Origin: Cytophagales bacterium
GTDB taxonomy: Bacteria > Bacteroidota > Bacteroidia > Cytophagales > JAAEPT01
Assembly (NCBI GenBank): GCA_011524675.1
Contig: WTJX01000577.1
Span: forward strand, 1 to 6,152
Length of the DNA stretch: 6,152 nt
Direction: 5' to 3'
Made by a program: the position numbers and the translations under genes. Below, piece by piece: positions 1 to 4,402 of the stretch. Each line of letters begins with the position of its first letter. Within the stretch, counting starts at the first letter, position 1. Under the pieces are notes generated by a model that saw only the letters and a list, made by a program, of their open reading frames with translations, did not search any database and was not told the DNA's origin.

Positions 1-2
1 CA

Positions 3-1154
3 TTGTATTTGAGCATACTTGATTATCTCATCAAAGCAGAGCAAAACAAAGAAGAGGTGAAATCTACAACTATGGCAATAGATTTACTCTCTTCAAACGA
101 GAAAACTTCCAAAACCAAAGTGCAAGATTCCCTCATCAGAAACAAAGTTTCCAAGCTTAGGAAGGAGTTGGATATGTTTTATTTGACAGAAGGAAAGAAT
201 GAAACGATACAAATCTCCATTCCCAAAGGAGAGTATCGGGTAAGCCTAATAGATACTAACGAAAAAACAAACACTACAAATAATACGGTTGTAATTGATA
301 ACACTAAGCCTTTGTGGTTTGGGATAGCTGCCCTTGCCATAGTGATCGTAGCCTTAAGCCTTTTTCTTTTTTTTGGAAATAATACAATAGTACCTCAGAG
401 ATCACTCATCTCTTATATGATCGACTATCACAAACCTTTGGATATCATAGTAGGTAGTAGAGGTTTCTATAGCGAATATGACCCAAGCTTAGGACGCTTT
501 AGATTTATCTTTGATGAGGATGTAGATATACCTAGAAACCCTTTTAAACTGAATTTAATCAAAGATAAAAACCCTAAAAGGATTGTTCGTGATACGGAAT
601 TCATCTTTCGCCATGCAGACGTAAACAACCTGATATTTGCAGCAGAAATACACAGAGAATGGGGGCAACTACAGCAAACAAGCAGAATTTTGGAATCTAC
701 AGCAGTAGACCAAACTAGCCAAATAAGTCATAATACAGTATTCATAAGCAAAATGGGGTCTGGGGACATGTATGGACTTGTAGATTTCTTTGAAAAGACA
801 CGCTTCAAGTTTGCAAATGGCTACCTTCACAAACCTTTGAAGATCACACACTTTGTTCAAGACGATGGCAGCTTACTAGCCTTTGAAAAAGAGCAAATAC
901 ATGATGCCCCTAAATACTTTTTGTTTAAAAAAGTGTTCACCTCATCAGGACATAGTGTATTATTTTTACTCCCCTCTGCTGCCGATGCTAGAAAATATGT
1001 TTTCGAGCAGTTTGCAAAAAAAGACTTTATAGACGATATCTTGAATGCAATAGGAGGTGTAAAAAATGCCAAAGAATTTGAGCTTTTGTTAGAAATCAAC
1101 AAAAAGAGTTCATACAAGATCATATACAATTCTTTGAAAGAAGTAAAACAATAG
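3..1154 (+). CDS. Membrane-anchored winged-helix transcriptional regulator (ToxR/CadC-like layout), 5' partial
   Basis: The frame is open to the left edge. Alignment with the complete paralogue at 4403-5626 shows that about 22 N-terminal residues are missing, so the first codon (TTG) is internal. Numbering from that codon: residues 1-83 are a winged helix-turn-helix, with AIDLLS, the recognition-helix region LIRNKVSKLRKELDMFYLTEG split over 44-64, and the wing ISIPKGEY (71-78). This matches the N-terminal domain of proteobacterial proteins with the pattern TIGVEVFGR...DPIVRVEAGRLRRALERYY...IPKGSYVP. A polar linker (84-102) leads to one transmembrane helix (about 104-124) and a C-terminal domain of about 255 residues, presumably extracytoplasmic, starting with PLDIIVGSRGFYSEYD (145-160). 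Inference: a one-component regulator that senses outside the membrane and binds DNA inside. The ligand and targets are unknown. It is convergent with rsgA. The wHTH and membrane topology are well supported; the sensing role is a guess. Confidence 0.85.
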   Translation: MYLSILDYLIKAEQNKEEVKSTTMAIDLLSSNEKTSKTKVQDSLIRNKVSKLRKELDMFYLTEGKNETIQISIPKGEYRVSLIDTNEKTNTTNNTVVIDNTKPLWFGIAALAIVIVALSLFLFFGNNTIVPQRSLISYMIDYHKPLDIIVGSRGFYSEYDPSLGRFRFIFDEDVDIPRNPFKLNLIKDKNPKRIVRDTEFIFRHADVNNLIFAAEIHREWGQLQQTSRILESTAVDQTSQISHNTVFISKMGSGDMYGLVDFFEKTRFKFANGYLHKPLKITHFVQDDGSLLAFEKEQIHDAPKYFLFKKVFTSSGHSVLFLLPSAADARKYVFEQFAKKDFIDDILNAIGGVKNAKEFELLLEINKKSSYKIIYNSLKEVKQ

Positions 1155-1156
1155 TA

Positions 1157-1198
1157 AGTATTTAGTACAAAGTATAAAGTACGAAGTACAAAGAACAC
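1157..1198. repeat. Six-unit 7-bp tandem repeat (AGTACRA) just after the regulator stop
   Basis: Starting two bases after the TAG stop at 1152-1154, six consecutive heptamers run without indels: AGTATTT, AGTACAA, AGTATAA, AGTACGA, AGTACAA, AGAACAC. The first two bases are always AG and four of the six units begin AGTA followed by C or T and an A. The same motif returns on the opposite strand at about 1212-1232, which lets the array fold into a hairpin. Confidence 0.8.
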
Positions 1199-1230
1199 TT
1201 TCATTCTCTTGATACTTTACACTTCGTACT
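1178..1230. terminator. Possible bidirectional terminator hairpin built from inverted heptamers
   Basis: Bases 1178-1193 (AGTACGAAGTACAAAG) pair with 1215-1230 (CTTTACACTTCGTACT) at 14 of 16 positions, leaving a 21-base loop. The hairpin lies between the convergent regulator and rsgA genes, where a shared terminator would be expected. The stem is AT-rich, has a central two-base mismatch and lacks a clean T run, so it is not a textbook intrinsic terminator. It may simply reflect the heptamer array switching strand. Confidence 0.4.
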
Positions 1231-1274
1231 ATTCAACGGTAATTTAGTTTTTGCTTTACTATATCAATCACAGA

Positions 1275-1421
1275 CTGTCAACTATCGTCTATCTACTGTC
1301 GACTATCATCTATTGACTATCATCTATTGACTATCGACTATTGTCTATCTACTGTAAGCTATCGTCTATTGACTATCGTCTATCGTCTATCAACCATTGA
1401 CCATCGACTATCAACCATATC
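1275..1421. repeat. 7-bp-period tandem array, motif CTATNNN, about 21 units
   Basis: From CTGTCAA at 1275 to CCATATC at 1421 the sequence divides into 21 heptamers with no insertion or deletion. Most start CTAT and the rest CTGT or CCAT. The common forms are CTATCGT, CTATTGA and CTATCAA. The last unit overlaps the TGA stop of rsgA (1420-1422, read on the minus strand), so the array begins exactly where the coding sequence ends. An 8-base word, ATATCAAT, occurs just before the array (1261-1268) and at its far end (1417-1424). The outer boundary is somewhat arbitrary because the units degenerate. Confidence 0.9.
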
Positions 1422-2355
1422 AATACTTATGATCTTCACCCTCAAACATACTGAGGTAACTTTCATACCTGCTTTGAGGGATCACGCCTTCTTCTACAAG
1501 TTCTATAACCTTGCATTTGGGTTCATGTATGTGAGTACAATTATGAAATTTGCATTGTCCTATGACTTCTCGCATTTCAGGGAAATAGTGCGATAAGTTT
1601 TCTTTGTCAAGATCAAAAAGTCCTAACTCTTTAATGCCAGGAGAGTCAATGACATAGGTGTCTTGTTCTAGTTCAAACATCTCTGCAAAGGTAGTAGTAT
1701 GCTTTCCTTTGAGGTGGGAAGAGGAAATATCCCCTATACGCAATTCTTGGGAAGGATAGATAGCATTGATGAGCGATGATTTGCCCGTGCCCGAGTGCCC
1801 CGATAGCAAACTTATTTTTCCTTGCAGGAGAGACTGTAAATCCTCCAGTCCTGTTTTATCTAGGGTAGAAGTAAGCGTACTTTCATAGCCGATGCTACGG
1901 TACATATCTGCTACAGCTTCGTAATACTCTTTTGCCCCCTCAGTAAATAAGTCAGCTTTGTTGAAAACAATATGCACGGGGATACGAAAAGATTCGCAGG
2001 TTACCAAGAAGCGATCGATAAAGCCCAAAGAGGTACTAGGCTCTGCGATGGTAACGACCAAAACGGCTTGATCTATGTTGGAAGCGATAAGATGTGCTTG
2101 TGCAGATTTTTTGATTGACTTACGTACGATATAGTTTTTGCGAGGGTGTATTTTTTGAATGACGCCAGACGGCTCATCGCCAGAGTTTTCAAAAATAAAG
2201 TTTACATGATCTCCTACAGCTAGTGGGTTGGTTGACTTTAGTCCTTTGATTTTGTGTTTTCCACTGAGACGCGCATTCACGATACCGTGCTTTGCTGCTC
2301 GTACTTTGTACCACGAACCTGTAGATTTGATGACGATTCCTGTTTCTATTTTCAT
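1420..2355 (-). CDS. rsgA: Ribosome small-subunit-dependent GTPase A (RsgA/YjeQ/YloQ)
   Basis: RsgA is a circularly permuted GTPase that binds the 30S subunit late in assembly and uses GTP hydrolysis in maturation and release of assembly factors. The 311-residue protein is full length for the family. Residues 1-75 are the OB-fold RNA-binding domain. The GTPase motifs come in the permuted order: G4 NKAD (132-135), then the P loop GHSGTGKSS (186-194), the G2 region KGKHTTT (216-222) and G3 DSPG (237-240). The C-terminal zinc module has C268, C273, H275 and C281 in the family spacing C-X4-C-X-H-X5-C, followed by the usual RYESY helix. The start is ATG; the 5' flank is a heptamer tract with no Shine-Dalgarno. 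It is transcribed alone, and its stop codon touches the CTATNNN array. Identification is secure. Confidence 0.97.
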   Translation of the reverse strand: MKIETGIVIKSTGSWYKVRAAKHGIVNARLSGKHKIKGLKSTNPLAVGDHVNFIFENSGDEPSGVIQKIHPRKNYIVRKSIKKSAQAHLIASNIDQAVLVVTIAEPSTSLGFIDRFLVTCESFRIPVHIVFNKADLFTEGAKEYYEAVADMYRSIGYESTLTSTLDKTGLEDLQSLLQGKISLLSGHSGTGKSSLINAIYPSQELRIGDISSSHLKGKHTTTFAEMFELEQDTYVIDSPGIKELGLFDLDKENLSHYFPEMREVIGQCKFHNCTHIHEPKCKVIELVEEGVIPQSRYESYLSMFEGEDHKY

Positions 2356-2360
2356 GTGTT

Positions 2361-2451
2361 TCTATACGTTTTACGTTCTATGTTTTACGTTTTTTGAGTA
2401 TTTAGTATTGAGTCTTTAGTACGAAGTTTATTTAACACTAATCGTTAATTC
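2361..2451. repeat. 7-bp-period tract reaching the rsgA start, motif changing along its length
   Basis: Thirteen heptamers keep register from 2361 to 2451. The units nearest rsgA are TCTATAC, GTTTTAC, GTTCTAT, GTTTTAC and GTTTTTT. They change into AGT-type units (AGTATTT, AGTATTG, AGTCTTT, AGTACGA, AGTTTAT, at 2397-2431) and then into TAA-type units (TTAACAC, TAATCGT). The tract starts six bases upstream of the rsgA ATG, so it forms the presumed 5' leader of that gene. I see no TAnnTTTG promoter box for rsgA inside it. Confidence 0.75.
2408..2449. repeat. 42-bp direct repeat, copy A (left of the RNA-like element)
   Basis: This segment is identical to 2605-2646 at 39 of 42 positions, in the same orientation and 197 bp apart. 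Weaker similarity continues about 11 bases to the left of both copies. Both copies start TTGAGTCTTTAGT and end TAACACTAATCGTTAAT. The two flank the RNA-like element at 2474-2576. Confidence 0.9.
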
Positions 2452-2473
2452 TACTTTACGAAGTTAAAACTAA

Positions 2474-2576
2474 AGCCCGTTTTTTATGCGTTAGGGATAG
2501 AAGCGGCATCCTTTTTTGACCCTTAAAGGGCAAAAAAGATATAGCGGATAGCCCGACCCGAAGGGAACGCCCTAAG
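2474..2576 (+). ncRNA. Structured, dispersed Bacteroidota intergenic element (possibly the Flavo-1 RNA motif)
   Basis: The segments GATAGAAGCGGCATCC (2496-2511) and GATATAGCGGATAGCCC (2538-2554) form the signature of an element I recall as present in many copies in Bacteroidota, especially Flavobacteriia. The fold seen here is nested. The outer stem is GCGTT (2488-2492) with AACGC (2566-2570), and GGG (2494-2496) pairs with CCC (2552-2554). The apical stem is CTTTTTTG (2511-2518) with CAAAAAAG (2531-2538), topped by CCC/GGG. A small CCC-GAA-GGG hairpin lies at 2557-2565. TTAGGG (2491-2496) could instead pair with CCCTAA (2570-2575). The two purine-rich strands around AGCGG form a symmetrical internal loop. 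Its function is unknown. The link to the named Flavo-1 motif is from memory and needs a covariance-model match. The strand follows the orientation in which the signature reads. Confidence 0.6.
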
Positions 2577-2586
2577 ATGACAAAGT

Positions 2587-2664
2587 AGTATTAAGTCATT
2601 AGTGTTGAGTCTTTAGTCCAAAGTTTATCTAACACTAATCGTTAATCACTAACCACTAATCACT
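2587..2664. repeat. Eleven-unit 7-bp-period tract with a motif switch and inverted pair
   Basis: Six AGT-type heptamers (AGTATTA, AGTCATT, AGTGTTG, AGTCTTT, AGTCCAA, AGTTTAT, 2587-2628) are followed in the same register by TAA-type units (CTAACAC, TAATCGT, TAATCAC, TAACCAC, TAATCAC, 2629-2663). The two motif types are roughly reverse complements of each other. The result is a perfect 9-bp inverted repeat, ATTAGTGTT (2598-2606) with AACACTAAT (2631-2639), around a 24-base loop. Confidence 0.8.
2605..2646. repeat. 42-bp direct repeat, copy B (right of the RNA-like element)
   Basis: This is the partner of 2408-2449, differing at three of 42 positions. It lies within the heptamer tract at 2587-2664. 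With copy A it brackets the RNA-like element, which could reflect duplication of a repeat tract around the element or insertion of the element into the tract. Confidence 0.9.
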
Positions 2665-2675
2665 GTGAACCCTTC
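2643..2675. repeat. 33-bp copy of the waaA 3' end plus array edge
   Basis: Bases 2643-2675 match 3013-3045 at 32 of 33 positions; the one difference is C2670 versus A3040. The shared segment holds three AAYCACT heptamers and the non-array edge GTGAANCCTTC. At 3013-3045 that edge is coding sequence, the codons for EGFT near the end of WaaA. Here it is not part of any gene. Confidence 0.85.
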
Positions 2676-2746
2676 ATTTTTTAATTACTTTCATTTTTTC
2701 ATTTCTCTGAACAAAGGCATAAACTACCAATTCACACTACACCTCT

Positions 2747-2774
2747 CTTTAATCTCTAATCTTTAATCCTTAAT
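2747..2774. repeat. Four-unit 7-bp tandem repeat, motif CTYTAAT
   Basis: The units are CTTTAAT, CTCTAAT, CTTTAAT and CCTTAAT, contiguous and without indels. The motif resembles the AATCTCT units of the large array at 2888-3034, read in a shifted register. Confidence 0.75.
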
Positions 2775-2812
2775 CTTTTTCCTCTTTCGTGGAATGAAAT
2801 CCTGCTGCTAAA

Positions 2813-2852
2813 GTCTTTACGTCTGTACGTCAATACGTTTTTACGTTCTAAT
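2813..2852. repeat. Five-unit 8-bp tandem repeat, motif GTYNNTAC
   Basis: The units are GTCTTTAC, GTCTGTAC, GTCAATAC, GTTTTTAC and GTTCTAAT. A weaker sixth, GTCTTTTG, follows at 2853-2860. This is the only array in the window with an 8-bp period. The GTNNTAC words resemble the 7-bp GTTTTAC units upstream of rsgA with one base added. Confidence 0.75.
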
Positions 2853-2887
2853 GTCTTTTGTCTTGCTTCTTATATCTTTCAAGTCTT

Positions 2888-3034
2888 AACCACTAACCAC
2901 TAATCACTAATCTCTAACCATTAATCATTAATCACTAATCTCTAACCATTAATCTCTAACCACTAATCACTAACCATTAATCACTAACCATTAATCATTA
3001 ATCATTAAACACTAATCACTAACCACTAATCACT
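2888..3034. repeat. 7-bp-period tandem array, motif AAYCWYT, 21 units without indels
   Basis: Exactly 21 heptamers fill 147 bp. Positions 1-2 (AA), 4 (C) and 7 (T) are invariant in all 21 units. Position 3 is C or T (A once), position 5 is A or T, and position 6 is C or T. The commonest units are AATCACT, AACCATT and AACCACT. The right-hand 16 bp (3019-3034) lie inside waaA and encode its last residues and stop. Because 7 is not a multiple of 3 and the units contain TAA (plus) or TAG/TGA (minus), the array places stop codons in every frame of both strands. Confidence 0.97.
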
Positions 3035-4260
3035 GTGAAACCTTCTAAGTACTCAAAGATCAGCGCCGTCGCCCCTTTGTTATGTTGCATAAAAAGCAGT
3101 GCTTTTTCTTTGATTTGGCGAAGTAGTTCTTCGTTTTCCTCAAATGTAGTCATTAATGTTATATATTCAGTAGCATCATGAATGCTAAAGGCTATGCCTT
3201 GCTCAATGTGGTTTTTAGCTTCTGAATATTTATGGTAGTTAGGACCAAAAACGACAGGGATGCCGTAGGCTGTTGGTTCTAGGATATTATGTAATCCTGT
3301 ATTGAATGCTCCTCCCACATAGGCAATGTCTGCATACTGATAAATGGAAGACAGTAAGCCTATATTGTCAATGATTAATACATCCGTATCTTTTGCGAGG
3401 TAGTTGCTGTAGCATTCATAAGGAATATTGGCTAATTGTTGTTTTAGTTGCTGGATGCTTTCGGCATCTACCTTATGAGGGGCAATGATTACCTTTCTGT
3501 TGTTGGGAAGTGTTTTTAGGTAGGGAAGCAATACGGCAATGTCTTCGGACCAGCTGCTGCCTATCACCAACAGCTTAGCGTCTTTTTTGAATTGCTCTAT
3601 AATGGAGAGATTTTTTTTATTATGGGCGATATCTGCCACTCTATCGTAACGTGTATCGCCAGAGAGAGTGACATTGCAGAAACCTAAATGATTTAGTATG
3701 TCTTTGCTCTCTTGATCTTGGGTGAAAAAATGAGTGAAAGCATGTAGTACCTTGCGGTAAGGTTTTGCATACCACTTCATAAAGAAATGTTGCTTGTGCA
3801 AACGTGTTGAGACAGATAAGAAAGGGATGTTTCTTTTTTTTATTTCTACACAATAGTTAAACCAAAACTCATATTTTACGAACAGTACTAAACGTGGACG
3901 AATAGCAGAGAGAAAGCTTTTTACATTTTTCTTTTTATCCAAAGGTAGGTAATAGCTGTAGTCGGCTAGGTTTTCTTTTTGGATGATAGGATATGCAGAA
4001 GGAGAGAAAACAGTAAGGACTATACTACAATTAAGACTTTCCTTAAAGCGAGCAATGATAGGTTTTACCTGCTCATATTCTCCCAAAGAAGCCACATGAA
4101 TCCAAATACTAGGAGAGGACTTGTTTTGTTCCTCTTGTATTTTTTTGATTAGTCCTTTTTGTCCTTGCAACCACTTTTTGGATTTTGCACTGTAAAGAGA
4201 GGACAACGAAAGGTATATCTTTAGAAAAAATAGGGTGGTATCGTATAAAAGAAAGGACAT
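3019..4260 (-). CDS. waaA: 3-deoxy-D-manno-octulosonic acid (Kdo) transferase
   Basis: WaaA (KdtA) transfers Kdo from CMP-Kdo to the lipid A precursor at the cytoplasmic face of the inner membrane, the first step of the LPS inner core. At 413 residues it has the normal family length. Residues 3-22 form the hydrophobic membrane-attachment helix. SLGE (58-61) carries the Glu that corresponds to the catalytic base of the family. FVKYEFWFNY (127-136), GDTRYDRV (201-208), IGSSW (233-237), IIAPHK (258-263) and the CMP-Kdo-binding segment GLHNILEPTAYGIPVVFGP (322-340) are all present, as expected of a GT-B enzyme of family GT30. The start ATG puts the membrane helix at the N terminus, with no Shine-Dalgarno. 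The gene is divergent from the second regulator. Oddity: the last residues, after IFEYLEGF, and the TAG stop are encoded by the AAYCWYT array. Confidence 0.97.
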   Translation of the reverse strand: MSFLLYDTTLFFLKIYLSLSSLYSAKSKKWLQGQKGLIKKIQEEQNKSSPSIWIHVASLGEYEQVKPIIARFKESLNCSIVLTVFSPSAYPIIQKENLADYSYYLPLDKKKNVKSFLSAIRPRLVLFVKYEFWFNYCVEIKKRNIPFLSVSTRLHKQHFFMKWYAKPYRKVLHAFTHFFTQDQESKDILNHLGFCNVTLSGDTRYDRVADIAHNKKNLSIIEQFKKDAKLLVIGSSWSEDIAVLLPYLKTLPNNRKVIIAPHKVDAESIQQLKQQLANIPYECYSNYLAKDTDVLIIDNIGLLSSIYQYADIAYVGGAFNTGLHNILEPTAYGIPVVFGPNYHKYSEAKNHIEQGIAFSIHDATEYITLMTTFEENEELLRQIKEKALLFMQHNKGATALIFEYLEGFTVISG

Positions 4261-4402
4261 TAATTTTTGTACAAAAGTACTTATAAGTCAATGAAAAGAG
4301 AAGTTAGCGTCTATACTTTTTGTAGATTTGTTGTCTTGTAAGTTTCAGCGCATGCTTACGAAATTACCAAAATCACAAGCGTATGATTTGTAATAGAAAA
4401 AT
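4261..4402. promoter_or_regulatory. Divergent promoter region between waaA and the second regulator
   Basis: This 142-bp gap must hold the promoters of both genes. On the minus strand TACTTTTG (plus coordinates 4272-4279) fits the Bacteroidota -7 box TAnnTTTG, but it lies only about 11 bases from the waaA ATG and I see no -33 TTTG partner. On the plus strand TAGATTTG (4323-4330) fits the same box about 70 bases before the regulator ATG, again without a clear -33 box. Two palindromes overlap or adjoin the waaA box: GTACAAAAGTAC (4269-4280) and the perfect ACTTATAAGT (4279-4288). They are possible operator half-sites for a dimeric regulator, but no binding is shown. The region itself is well defined; the individual boxes are tentative. 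Confidence 0.4.

Larger units (their letters stand above)
2665..2887. other. Gene-free spacer between heptamer tracts
   Basis: Outside the two short arrays listed separately (2747-2774 and 2813-2852), this stretch shows no credible open reading frame, tRNA or promoter. It is T-rich on the plus strand, with runs such as CATTTTTT at 2675-2682 and 2691-2698. The non-repetitive parts are 2676-2746, 2782-2812 and 2861-2887. Together with the tracts on either side it makes up the 663-bp gap between rsgA and waaA, so it may hold the rsgA promoter, but I could not identify one. Confidence 0.5.

Noticed and set aside
3..5. TTG as the true start of the first regulator
   Set aside because: Alignment with the complete paralogue puts this codon at about its residue 23, inside the first helix of the DNA-binding domain, so the gene starts outside the window.
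857..1204. Minus-strand open frame of 115 codons antisense to the first regulator
   Set aside because: It overlaps the conserved C-terminal domain of the regulator, begins in repeat sequence and resembles no family I know.
1261..1424. Target-site duplication ATATCAAT around the CTATNNN array
   Set aside because: The word is only 8 bases, AT-rich and close to the repeat units themselves. One copy is inside rsgA, so chance or array edge similarity is more likely than insertion.
1327..1596. Plus-strand open frame of 89 codons beginning in the CTATNNN array
   Set aside because: Its first half is only the translated heptamer array, with repetitive YRLST-like sequence, and its second half lies antisense to the secure 3' end of rsgA.
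2228..2419. Plus-strand open frame of 63 codons over the rsgA start
   Set aside because: It is antisense to the RsgA OB-fold region and runs into the heptamer tract, with no recognisable protein features.
2888..3034. CRISPR array
   Set aside because: The units are 7 bp and directly contiguous, with no spacers and no cas genes nearby.
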